From assembly GCA_016779525.1 (NCBI GenBank), contig JADHNL010000006.1:1-49449 (forward strand): a DNA stretch of 49,449 bases, read 5' to 3'. This document shows positions 8,340 to 17,630 of this stretch, piece by piece. How positions within the stretch are numbered: position 1 is the stretch's first letter; every line of letters begins with the position of its first letter. The notes under the pieces are model-generated. The model did no database searches. It saw only the letters and a program-made list of their open reading frames with translations, and was not told the origin of the DNA. Position numbers and translations under genes: made by a program. Source of the stretch: SAR86 cluster bacterium. GTDB taxonomy: Bacteria > Pseudomonadota > Gammaproteobacteria > Magnimaribacterales > TMED112.

Positions 8340-9361
8340 AAGCACTGGTAAAAGCTAAAAAAGAGATTGGCTTAGTATTGAGCGAGGTTGATAAGCCTAG
8401 TATTGGGCCCAAAGACGTTTTAATTAGAGTCAAAACAACATCCATCTGTGGTACAGATTTACACATTTGGAATTGGGACAATTGGGCACAATCTGCCATT
8501 AAGACACCCATGACAATTGGTCATGAGTTTATGGGGGTCATTGATCAAATTGGCTCAGATGTAAAAGGACTAAATGTTGGAGATAGAGTTTCAGTTGAAT
8601 CTCATATTGCAGGCACCAGAAGTAGAAATGCTAAAGCTGGAAAACTTCACCTGGATCCAGATACTGTAAATCTAGGAGTAGATAGAGATGGTGCATTTGC
8701 TGAATACGTTTCAGTTCCTGAAACCAATGTAGTGCCATTACCTGATTCAGTTGGGGATGAACTTGGAGCCATCTTAGATCCGTTTGGCAATGCAGTGCAT
8801 GCTACGCTTTCATTTGATTTGGTGGGAGAGGATGTTCTTATTACCGGCGCAGGACCAATTGGCATAATGTCTGCAGCAATCGCTCAACATATAGGAGCAA
8901 GAAGAGTGCTATTAACTGACATAAACAACGAACGATTGGTTTTAGCACAACGGGTTTGCAATGTGGAGACTGTTAACCCTACTGAACAATCAATTGCCGA
9001 CAAAATGTCTGCAATGGGTCTTAAAGAAGGATTCGATGTTGGCTTGGAAATGTCAGGATCTGAATTGGCCCTTAAAGAAATGGTGGAAAATATGATCATG
9101 GGCGGCAAGGTTGCTTTGCTAGGTTTGCCTAGTAACGAGATTTCTTTGGACCTATCTAAGGTAATTTTTAAAGCACTCAATATAAAGGCTATCTATGGTC
9201 GGGAAATTTTTGAGACCTGGTATAAGGGATTGGCTCTGCTTGAATCCGGCTTAGATATAAAAAATATAATTACACATAATTTTGAATACAGTGACTTTGA
9301 GAAAGCCTTTGCATTATTGAACGATGGAAAAGCAGGCAAAGTAGTGCTGCATTGGAGTTGA
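8336..9361 (+). CDS. tdh: L-threonine 3-dehydrogenase (zinc-type MDR)
   Basis: ICGTDLHIWNWD, GHE, DPFGNAVHATLSFDLVGEDVLITGAGPIGIMSAA, IYGREIFETWYK; adjacent to kbl. Confidence 0.93.
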   Translation: MKALVKAKKEIGLVLSEVDKPSIGPKDVLIRVKTTSICGTDLHIWNWDNWAQSAIKTPMTIGHEFMGVIDQIGSDVKGLNVGDRVSVESHIAGTRSRNAKAGKLHLDPDTVNLGVDRDGAFAEYVSVPETNVVPLPDSVGDELGAILDPFGNAVHATLSFDLVGEDVLITGAGPIGIMSAAIAQHIGARRVLLTDINNERLVLAQRVCNVETVNPTEQSIADKMSAMGLKEGFDVGLEMSGSELALKEMVENMIMGGKVALLGLPSNEISLDLSKVIFKALNIKAIYGREIFETWYKGLALLESGLDIKNIITHNFEYSDFEKAFALLNDGKAGKVVLHWS

Positions 9362-9362
9362 C

Positions 9363-10337
9363 ATGGAATATAGGAAGTTAGGAAATTCAGGCTTAAAAGT
9401 TTCTGCTTTGTCGTTTGGTTCTTGGGTAACCTTTAGCAATCAGGTTGATGCAAAGTTAGCACAACAAATGTTTGGTATCTGTTTGGATCATGGTGTCAAT
9501 TTCTTTGATAATGCTGAAACTTATGCACATGGACAATCAGAGATTGTGATGGGTGAAGCTTTAAATTCATTGAGTCATCCTCGAGATTCCTATTGCGTAT
9601 CCTCAAAAGTATTTTTTGGCGCTGAAAAAAATCCTTTACCAACTCAGATGGGTTTGAGTAAAAAACATATAACAGAAGCATGCGATCAGGCCATGAAGCG
9701 CTTAAAAGTCGATTACTTAGATTTGTTTTTCTGTCACCGAGCTGATCCGGATACGCCAATTGGTGAAACGGTATGGGCAATGCACAACCTAGCGACACAA
9801 GGGAAAATTATCTATTGGGGCACGTCCGAATGGGAAGAGTCACAAATTAGAGAAGCTTATGAGTTTGCTGAAAAATACAACCTCACCCCGCCAACCATGG
9901 AGCAGCCTCAATACAATCTGCTTTACACAAACAGGCTGGAGAAAGATTATTTACCAATTTTTAACGATTATAAAATGGGCACAACCATATGGTCACCACT
10001 AGCAGCTGGATTGCTATCAGGCAAATACATAGAGGGTGTACCGGCTGACTCGCGTGCCAATCTTCCAGGCTACGAATGGTTAAGAAAGATAATGATCGAG
10101 ACTGATAATAGTAAAGACAGAATGCAAAAGATCGTAGATCTAAAAGTTATAGCCGATGAACTTGGAGTGAGTTTAGCAAAGATGTCTATTGCTTGGTGCT
10201 TATTGAATGAAAATGTTTCCACGGTAATTTTAGGTGCTTCGAAAATATCTCAGCTTGAGGATAATTTGGGATCCATGGAGGTGCTCAAGTTATTGACTCC
10301 TGAAATTGAAAAAAGAATTAGAGCTATTATTGAATAG
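9363..10337 (+). CDS. Aldo/keto reductase (Kv-beta/YghZ-like)
   Basis: MEYRKLGNSGLKVSALSFGSW, FFDNAETYAHGQSE, DYLDLFFCHRADPDTPIGETVWAMHNL, WGTSEW. Confidence 0.9.
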   Translation: MEYRKLGNSGLKVSALSFGSWVTFSNQVDAKLAQQMFGICLDHGVNFFDNAETYAHGQSEIVMGEALNSLSHPRDSYCVSSKVFFGAEKNPLPTQMGLSKKHITEACDQAMKRLKVDYLDLFFCHRADPDTPIGETVWAMHNLATQGKIIYWGTSEWEESQIREAYEFAEKYNLTPPTMEQPQYNLLYTNRLEKDYLPIFNDYKMGTTIWSPLAAGLLSGKYIEGVPADSRANLPGYEWLRKIMIETDNSKDRMQKIVDLKVIADELGVSLAKMSIAWCLLNENVSTVILGASKISQLEDNLGSMEVLKLLTPEIEKRIRAIIE

Positions 10338-11511
10338 ACTGACTCACATCACCCAGACCAAAAATCAAATTTTGAATCTTATTTACACCGGGACAAATGT
10401 CTGGGGCGATGAAAGGGCAATTTAAATTTGAAACCCCTAAGGATTTTGTGTCGGGGAAATTCAAACTTGGGTCATCCACAGGTGCTACTCCGGGCTCGGG
10501 CTCAGTTGCTAGCATTAAGGTAATGTACTTTATCCAGGAATAGGGCATCCATAGCAAATATTCAAGAGGCCCAAATTTTATCTGATGACCTTTGTCGTAG
10601 TTATGGGAGTATTTGGTAAATCTTACGAGGGAAATATTTTCTTCAGGCACAAAGAATGCAAATTGACCATCGGTTACTTCAAGACCAACTAAGGTTTTGT
10701 TTTCATTAAATTTCCTTACACTCCAATGTAAACCAAACCATTCTCCAGTCCCTTCAGATAAAGGTTTTATCGATTGATTTATGAAATAAGAATCAATAAG
10801 TTGAACGCCATCATATACACCCTTGTTGGCTATTAGATTGATAAATTTTAAAAAGTCTATGGGTTTTAAATCAACCCCATAGTAGGTCATGTCGTTGCCA
10901 GCCACATCGCTCCATAAGCCATATCTTTCAATGCCCAAAGGCTTAAAAATTTCTTCAACCAAAACTTCGTGTGGTTCTTTGCTAAAAATTGTTTGAATGA
11001 CAGGGTTAAGAAGCATGGTATTAACGTTGTTGTATTCATAAACCACACCTTGTTCTAAGTTAGGTTTTACTTTCATTGCAAATGCAAGATTGTCTTTCGA
11101 GAAAAACATTTCTTCGTTGTAGTATTCAGTAATGGCCAAGCCCGTTTTCATTGCTAATAAGTTGTAGAGGGTAATATCAGCTTTAACGTCTCTTGATAAC
11201 TCAGGTATAAAGAAGCTTAAAGGTTTGTTGAGATCCTCAAGGGTAATGAGGTCCTGCTCTATTGCTACCCCAATAAGAGCAGCATAAAAGGTTTTGGCTA
11301 TTGACCAAGAGGTCGCTAAGTCGTCTTCGCTATAGTTCTCACCATAATATTCATGAATAATTTCGCTATTATGCGACATGATAAATGCTTGAGTGGCATT
11401 GTCGGATTCTATGAGCTCAACTAACTGTTTTTTTACTTCTTGATTGAGTGGTTCGTTAGCAGAAAAGTTGGCAGTAAAAAAAACAAGTAAGCCAAAGAGA
11501 ATTCTATTCAT
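10327..11511 (-). CDS. Serine hydrolase, class C beta-lactamase family, exported
   Basis: Signal peptide; SxxK (SWSIAKT) and YxN (EYNNVN). Confidence 0.8.
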   Translation of the reverse strand: MNRILFGLLVFFTANFSANEPLNQEVKKQLVELIESDNATQAFIMSHNSEIIHEYYGENYSEDDLATSWSIAKTFYAALIGVAIEQDLITLEDLNKPLSFFIPELSRDVKADITLYNLLAMKTGLAITEYYNEEMFFSKDNLAFAMKVKPNLEQGVVYEYNNVNTMLLNPVIQTIFSKEPHEVLVEEIFKPLGIERYGLWSDVAGNDMTYYGVDLKPIDFLKFINLIANKGVYDGVQLIDSYFINQSIKPLSEGTGEWFGLHWSVRKFNENKTLVGLEVTDGQFAFFVPEENISLVRFTKYSHNYDKGHQIKFGPLEYLLWMPYSWIKYITLMLATEPEPGVAPVDDPSLNFPDTKSLGVSNLNCPFIAPDICPGVNKIQNLIFGLGDVSQSIQ

Positions 11512-12682
11512 CTTCTAAGAATGTCAGGTAATCAATTATTTGTGAGTAATCTCTTATGAACTCTCTTGATACTCCGTCCTCCAAAGTTGCTGGAGATATT
11601 ATATTTTCATCAGCGTTCAGAAAGCCCCATTCAATCAAAAGTCTAGCTAAGGCAATGACATTATCCATACCCAGAAAACTTAAGCTATAAAGAAAGCCAA
11701 GGTTTTGAACATCACCAGGGGGAGGGGTGTATTTGGTTATTCTGACGAATACCACATCCTTTTCTTTGTCGACAAAAATGTATTGTCCAAATTTTCCGCT
11801 GGCGTTGAAAATTTTTCTCTCTTCATCAAACCTTGATATCCACCAATGCATCGAATACCCGCGTTCAGATTGGTAGCCATTTTCAGGAGGTAAGTCCCAA
11901 ACTTGTTGAAATGTTTCTTTGACAAATTCTTCTGAAATTAATTGCTCGTCTTCCCATTTCCCGTTCCTTGAAAATAGTAAACCAAACCTTGCGTAGTCAC
12001 GTGCCGACATATCAAGACAGCAATAAGTCAATGAATTGCCAGCATTATCGGTCCAGGCAGAATAAGACGAAACTTTGGTAGGATCCATTATTCTTTCTTT
12101 CAATAGTGTTTTAGCATTTTTCCCAGTTGCTCTAAGCAATATATCGCTTAAAAGCATGGAGTTAACATTGTTGTACTCAAACTTTGAATCGGGCTCTTTG
12201 TCTCTTTTAACTGTTTTTGCATAGGCCAGATGGTCTTTTTCAAAAAACATATTTTCGTGTTGGTTTGCTGGGTATTCGAGACCACTCGACATATTTAATA
12301 CTTGTCTAATTGTTATATCTTGTCTGTCTTCGGTAAAATACGGCAGATAGTTAGAAACTTTGTCATCCAATGATGCAATTTCACCCCGATCAATAGCGGT
12401 ACCAATCAGACTTGCATAATAACTTTTAGCCACCGACCATGATGTACCTCTAGAGTTTTTGTCATAACCTTCGGCATATCGCTCTCCCACTATGTAACCA
12501 TTTTTAATGAGCACTGTAGCCATGGTTGAATCATCTACAAAAGATGCATCCAGTAGTCGGTCAACTTTACTTGAATCTAAACCAAGACTCTCTGGTGACC
12601 TAGATTCCCATTCTGTATCTGGATATGTACTGTCTGCAGTAGTGCTTAATGAAAGAAGTAAAGTTAATGCGATGTATCTCAT
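11504..12682 (-). CDS. Serine hydrolase, class C beta-lactamase family, exported
   Basis: Signal peptide; SxxK (SWSVAKS), YxN (EYNNVN); paralog of the adjacent downstream gene. Confidence 0.85.
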   Translation of the reverse strand: MRYIALTLLLSLSTTADSTYPDTEWESRSPESLGLDSSKVDRLLDASFVDDSTMATVLIKNGYIVGERYAEGYDKNSRGTSWSVAKSYYASLIGTAIDRGEIASLDDKVSNYLPYFTEDRQDITIRQVLNMSSGLEYPANQHENMFFEKDHLAYAKTVKRDKEPDSKFEYNNVNSMLLSDILLRATGKNAKTLLKERIMDPTKVSSYSAWTDNAGNSLTYCCLDMSARDYARFGLLFSRNGKWEDEQLISEEFVKETFQQVWDLPPENGYQSERGYSMHWWISRFDEERKIFNASGKFGQYIFVDKEKDVVFVRITKYTPPPGDVQNLGFLYSLSFLGMDNVIALARLLIEWGFLNADENIISPATLEDGVSREFIRDYSQIIDYLTFLEDE

Positions 12683-12865
12683 GTAATTCCTTTTTTTATG
12701 TTGGTTAAAATAATACCATATTGAAAGAAAAACTAGATATTTATAGTACCGGTTTAAAGAAATTTATCCCCAAATCCTCGGGTTGAAAATTCATTTAAAA
12801 TCCATATACATAAAGGGTTTGAACGGTATTATCGTAGACTATTTTCAGTGTATTAGGACAGCTTC

Positions 12866-13438
12866 ATGACAGTTTTATTTTCAGCACATTCATTAAGCCA
12901 CAGCATAGATGGCAATGATATTTTTACAGATATGTCTTTTGATGTTAAAACTGGCACTATCACAGAGATTAGAGGGGGCAATGGATCAGGAAAATCTTCC
13001 CTACTGAAAATCTTATGTGGATTAATAAAGTCAAATAGTCTTGATGTACAACAAGATGTAATTGGAGATATATCCTACTTAGGTCATTCCAACGCAATGG
13101 TGGAAGAGATGAGCTTCAGGCAAAATTTTGCTATGGACGGGAAGACTATTGATAAAGTCTTAGCCCAAAGGCTTAATATTTTTAGGCTTAGAAATCAAAA
13201 ACTAAATAACCTTTCATATGGAGAAAAAAGAAAAATAGCTCTTCAAAGGGCATTGCAGTCGGGGAAAAGAATTTGGATTTTTGATGAGCCATTTGCTGGC
13301 TTAGATGATAATAGTGTTGCTACTCTAGAAAGTATCTTTTCGGAACATGTTAAAGAGGCTGGGACTATTGTGGTCGCAAACCATCAGCAGATTATTTCAA
13401 ATAGCAATATTATTAATATGGAGAAGAGTTATGCTTAG
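12866..13438 (+). CDS. ccmA: Heme exporter ATP-binding protein CcmA
   Basis: Walker A GGNGSGKSS, signature LSYGEKRK, Walker B WIFDEPFAGLD; first gene of ccm operon. Confidence 0.93.
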   Translation: MTVLFSAHSLSHSIDGNDIFTDMSFDVKTGTITEIRGGNGSGKSSLLKILCGLIKSNSLDVQQDVIGDISYLGHSNAMVEEMSFRQNFAMDGKTIDKVLAQRLNIFRLRNQKLNNLSYGEKRKIALQRALQSGKRIWIFDEPFAGLDDNSVATLESIFSEHVKEAGTIVVANHQQIISNSNIINMEKSYA

Positions 13439-14048
13439 TGCTCTAAAGAGGGAGCTATTGTTGTTTTTTGGTGTGCCAAAAAATATTTACCTCCCTTTAT
13501 CGGTATTTTCAGTAATATTCCTCATATTTCTTATATTTAATGAAGGGCAGTCATTTCAGTATGCAAGCTTGTTTATTGCTTCATTTATTACCGTATTAAT
13601 TATTTCTGAAAATACTTTTAAGGAAGATTTTCTAAATGGATACATCGAAAAGCTATTGTGTGAGCAAAGCAACATGCTTTACTACTTCTTTGCAAAAAGC
13701 CTCACCCAGTTAATGTTTATTTTTATACCGATGCTTGGGCTTAACTTTATTTTTGGTTCTGTGCCTAGTGGTATGAGTTCTGCTAGCTTTAGTCTTGCGT
13801 ACTTAGTTTTTCTTTTAACGCTTAATTTTTTCTTTCAGTTAGGTAGTGTGGTTTCAGTAAGAAGAAATAATTCTTTGAACGCCCTAATTATTATTCCACT
13901 TTTGATACCTTTTATAATCTTAGTTAAAGGCTTAGTGGTAGATGGTGAGTGGGAGCCAAACTTTTATTTTTTAATGGCTTATTTTATTTTTGGATTGTTT
14001 TTTATAAATTATCTAACAGTTAAAGTCTTGGAAATTCAGAGTAAATAA
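13431..14048 (+). CDS. ccmB: Heme exporter membrane protein CcmB
   Basis: In-frame ATG at 13431 overlapping the ccmA stop; multiple TM helices; operon position. Confidence 0.9.
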   Translation: MLSALKRELLLFFGVPKNIYLPLSVFSVIFLIFLIFNEGQSFQYASLFIASFITVLIISENTFKEDFLNGYIEKLLCEQSNMLYYFFAKSLTQLMFIFIPMLGLNFIFGSVPSGMSSASFSLAYLVFLLTLNFFFQLGSVVSVRRNNSLNALIIIPLLIPFIILVKGLVVDGEWEPNFYFLMAYFIFGLFFINYLTVKVLEIQSK

Positions 14049-14049
14049 T

Positions 14050-14781
14050 ATGTACAAATACATAGCGAAATATTTTTTATTGGACAGGGTGTTCTTGTTT
14101 TGTAAGGCTACAGCCTTATGGTCACTTGGCATTGGGGCTACATCATTTTTGTTGGTTGCTTATCTATGCTTAATTATTTTGCCTGCGGATGCTACTCAGT
14201 CTGAGGTGTATCGGATTCTTTTTGTTCATGTCCCTTCTGCTATCTTTTCAGAATTGGTTTACATCTTCATGGCTATAAATGGATTTATATATCTAGTTTG
14301 GAGAACTAAAATTTCAGCCATATTTTTAAATTCAGCAATTAATATTGGTCTAGTATTCACAGCATTAGTTCTAGTGACAGGTGCTTTGTGGGGCAAGCCT
14401 ACCTGGGGAACCTATTGGGTTTGGGATGCCCGAATCACTTCAACATTTATATTGCTAATTCAATACATAGGGATCTTGGCTTTAAAGTCTTCTTTTAATT
14501 CAAAAGAAACTGCAGACCAAATTGTCTCAATTGTGGCTATTATTGGTGCCATAAACATTCCAATAATTAAATTTTCTGTAGAGTGGTGGAACACTTTGCA
14601 TCAGAGTGCGAGCATAACCTTTAGTGGTAGTTCAATTGATGCTGAAATGCTTTATGCGTTGCCGCTTATGGTTTTATCTTTCGCATTTTTGGCTTTCTTT
14701 ATTTTCTGTAGAAATGTGCAGATTGAAATCTTATCTAGAAAATCAAGCGCTAAGAAAGTTCGGGAGTTATTGAATGGATAA
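14050..14781 (+). CDS. ccmC: Heme exporter protein CcmC
   Basis: Tryptophan-rich motif WGKPTWGTYWVWDARITSTFIL; operon position. Confidence 0.95.
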   Translation: MYKYIAKYFLLDRVFLFCKATALWSLGIGATSFLLVAYLCLIILPADATQSEVYRILFVHVPSAIFSELVYIFMAINGFIYLVWRTKISAIFLNSAINIGLVFTALVLVTGALWGKPTWGTYWVWDARITSTFILLIQYIGILALKSSFNSKETADQIVSIVAIIGAINIPIIKFSVEWWNTLHQSASITFSGSSIDAEMLYALPLMVLSFAFLAFFIFCRNVQIEILSRKSSAKKVRELLNG

Positions 14782-14899
14782 TTTGCTTTTAGTGTACGCA
14801 TGCTACTTTATTACATTTGCAGCATTAATTGGTTTAGGAGCTTTGGTTGAAATGAAATTTCGTAATCAAGTAAAGGAGCTGCAAGAGGATTATGATTAG
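14774..14899 (+). CDS. ccmD: Heme exporter protein CcmD (41 aa), absent from ORF track
   Basis: ATG overlaps ccmC stop, TAG overlaps ccmE ATG; translates to MDNLLLVYACYFITFAALIGLGALVEMKFRNQVKELQEDYD: one TM helix plus charged tail. Confidence 0.85.
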   Translation: MDNLLLVYACYFITFAALIGLGALVEMKFRNQVKELQEDYD

Positions 14900-15308
14900 A
14901 AAAAATAGAGCAAATAGAATTTATTTAATCTGTACATTTATATTTGCTGCTGCAGCAATTGTTTATTTTGTTTTGCAGGCTATGAATAAAAACATTGACC
15001 TTTATTTAACTCCAACTCAGGCCAAATCAGGTCAGTATGAGATAGATGGCAGCTTTAAACTTGGCGGTATGGTTGCAATTGATTCTATTAAGACTGGAAG
15101 TGAGCTTGATGTGACCTTCATCGTTACAGATTTCAAAAATTCAATGACTGTAAATTATTCTGGTGTTCTGCCAAGCTTGTTTAAAGAAAATAGTGGGGTA
15201 GTTGCTTCAGGTTTTTATGACCAAGATGCAAAGATTTTTGTTGCAGATGAGATATTAGCTAAACACGATGAGAATTACATGCCAATAAATATAGAGGTGG
15301 AAAATTAA
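14892..15308 (+). CDS. ccmE: Cytochrome c maturation heme chaperone CcmE
   Basis: Heme-binding LAKHDENYMP motif. Confidence 0.95.
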   Translation: MIRKNRANRIYLICTFIFAAAAIVYFVLQAMNKNIDLYLTPTQAKSGQYEIDGSFKLGGMVAIDSIKTGSELDVTFIVTDFKNSMTVNYSGVLPSLFKENSGVVASGFYDQDAKIFVADEILAKHDENYMPINIEVEN

Positions 15309-17121
15309 TATCAGCCCTGATGTCTTAGGCAATATTTTTTTAGGTTTAGCATTATTTTCTGCTTCACTTCAAATTATTGCCTCGTTAAAACAAAAAATAC
15401 TGCTCGCTAAAAACCTCAGCTATGCCACTTGTCTATTTCTTTTTGGAGGTGCTGTATACCTATTATCCAAATTTTTGACCAATGATTTTTCCTTCCTGTA
15501 TGTAGCTCAAAATTCAAACGTTTTATTACCAACCTTTTACAAAGTCTCAGCTTTCTGGTCGGCCCATGAGGGCTCATTCTTTTTAATGATTCTTCTCTTA
15601 AGTTTTGCTAGCTCTATTGGTCTCTATATCACCAAAAACCGTGCTTTTACATCCTATGTCATGGCATCACAAGGCATAATTATTTTCACTTATTTGCTAT
15701 TTATGATTTTTGTATCAAGTCCATTTTTAAAGTTGGACTTTGCTCCAGTAAATGGAGCAGATCTTAACCCCTTGCTCCAAGACCCTTTGCTAGCCATTCA
15801 TCCTCCGATAATTTTTTCTGGCTATGTCTTCTACGCAGTAACATTTTGTTATGTCATTGCGGGTCTATTTAGTGGGTTTTCGCAACAATTATTTCAGCAT
15901 TTAAAGATATGGGCTGGCATTTCATGGTTTACTTTATCTTTTGGCATATTGCTTGGCTCAATTTGGGCATACTATGAATTGGGTTGGGGTGGATATTGGT
16001 TTTGGGATCCTGTTGAGAATGTCTCACTAATGCCTTGGATAGCCGGGACTGCTTTGACCCACTCTTTGGTCTATAGTCGGGATAAACTATTGCTTTCATG
16101 GATGGTATTTTTAGCAATCCTTACTTTTTTACTTTCAGTTTTTGGATCATTCATTGTGCGCTCTGGAATCCTCAACAGCGTTCACAGTTTTGCAGCTGAC
16201 CCATCTAGAGGAATTTTTTTACTCAGCATCTTTGCGGCATTCTCATTAATATCATTTGTACTATTCATAAAAAACTTTGCAAAAATGGAGTCTGCCTGGC
16301 CAAAATTAGGTTCAAGAAATTATCTTGTGGTTCTCAATAACATTGTGTTGTCAGGTATTTTATTGGTTGTTTTTATTGGTACTTTGTACCCAATACTTAC
16401 CGAAGTTATATTTAGTCAAAAGCTTAGCATTGGTCCAGATTATTTCTCTCAGCTTATTTCACCTTTAGTGCTTGTTTTGATCGCACTATTTACGTACGAG
16501 CAATTTATGAGTTTAAGTATAAATACCATTTTTAAGCTTGGCGGGCTTCTGGTTGTTTCAGCAATATTTCTTTTTATAATTTTGCCGGCAAACGTTTACC
16601 TCAATCTAATTTTTTGTTTTGTACTTTTGGTGGCCTTGGTGATTAAAGCAATTTACGATTTCCAACAAAGAAAAGCTTTAATCCAACCTCATAAGGTTTT
16701 AGGACATTTCTCAGTGACTTTAATGACGCTAGCGATTATCTTTAACCATAATTTTTCAGAACGTGTGGATATTAGAATTTCCCCAGGAGATGCGATAAAA
16801 GTTATGAATGCTGATATTCAATTTGAAAGTATTGATATTGTAGCTGAACAAAATTTTGATTCAGTTAAAGCAAATTTCGTAGTCAATGAAAATTTTACTC
16901 TTACTCCTGAAAAAAGGATTTATAAAGTGGGAGGGCAAATTACTTCAGAAACGGCTGTAAACTCAAACATCATAAAAGACTATTTGATTGTTCTTGGAGA
17001 TAGGTTTGAAGATGGATCCTGGTCAGCAGCGTTTTCAATCAAATATGGCATTCTTATAATATGGCTTTCGGCAGGTTTGTTGCTTGTTTCTATGCTTTAT
17101 GGAACGATAAGGAGAACGTGA
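15304..17121 (+). CDS. ccmF: Heme lyase CcmF; apparent non-canonical ATT start
   Basis: WWD domain WGGYWFWDPVENVSLMPW; ORF-track start at 15475 truncates a conserved N-terminus that stays open to 15304 (NISPDVLGNIFLGLALF...FLTNDFSFLYVAQNSN). Confidence 0.9.
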   Translation: MNISPDVLGNIFLGLALFSASLQIIASLKQKILLAKNLSYATCLFLFGGAVYLLSKFLTNDFSFLYVAQNSNVLLPTFYKVSAFWSAHEGSFFLMILLLSFASSIGLYITKNRAFTSYVMASQGIIIFTYLLFMIFVSSPFLKLDFAPVNGADLNPLLQDPLLAIHPPIIFSGYVFYAVTFCYVIAGLFSGFSQQLFQHLKIWAGISWFTLSFGILLGSIWAYYELGWGGYWFWDPVENVSLMPWIAGTALTHSLVYSRDKLLLSWMVFLAILTFLLSVFGSFIVRSGILNSVHSFAADPSRGIFLLSIFAAFSLISFVLFIKNFAKMESAWPKLGSRNYLVVLNNIVLSGILLVVFIGTLYPILTEVIFSQKLSIGPDYFSQLISPLVLVLIALFTYEQFMSLSINTIFKLGGLLVVSAIFLFIILPANVYLNLIFCFVLLVALVIKAIYDFQQRKALIQPHKVLGHFSVTLMTLAIIFNHNFSERVDIRISPGDAIKVMNADIQFESIDIVAEQNFDSVKANFVVNENFTLTPEKRIYKVGGQITSETAVNSNIIKDYLIVLGDRFEDGSWSAAFSIKYGILIIWLSAGLLLVSMLYGTIRRT

Positions 17122-17630
17122 TGAAAAAAACTATTGTTGTTCTTACAGCAGCACTATTGGTCGCATTGGTTTGGTTCTTTGCCTTATCTTTGAACACCCC
17201 AAAAATCTCAAATGTGAAAACCCAAGAGGGAAAAAGTTTACCCAGTGGTTTTGAACTTATAAAACTTAATGGTGAGAAAATAGAAGAAACCGAACTCAAT
17301 GAAGGCATGGTCTTGCTTAATGTTTGGGCAAGTTGGTGTATTACTTGCTTGGTTGAGCACCGATTTTTAAAGGAGTTAAGCAACACTTATAACATTGATG
17401 TAATAGGGATTAATTATAAAGACAAGCTTGGCGATGCTATTAAGTACCTTGATAAAAACGGCGATCCATATATTTATTCTATTCACGATTACGACGGCAA
17501 GTATGCTCTTAAGCTAGGGGTAACCGGAGCCCCTGAAACCTTTTTGCTAATTGACGGTGAGATTGTTAAACACAGAGTTGGGGAAGTAAACCAACAGGTA
17601 TGGGATGAAGAATTTAGCCATTTTTTTTAG
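17121..17630 (+). CDS. ccmG: Thiol:disulfide interchange protein CcmG/DsbE
   Basis: Thioredoxin fold NVWASWCITCLVEH...GINYKD...GAPETFLL; ATG at 17121 overlapping the ccmF stop. Confidence 0.93.
   Translation: MKKTIVVLTAALLVALVWFFALSLNTPKISNVKTQEGKSLPSGFELIKLNGEKIEETELNEGMVLLNVWASWCITCLVEHRFLKELSNTYNIDVIGINYKDKLGDAIKYLDKNGDPYIYSIHDYDGKYALKLGVTGAPETFLLIDGEIVKHRVGEVNQQVWDEEFSHFF

Noticed and set aside
15475-15477. TTG as the ccmF start codon (ORF-track call)
   Set aside because: Removes a conserved CcmF N-terminal segment that is encoded in frame upstream; retained only as fallback.
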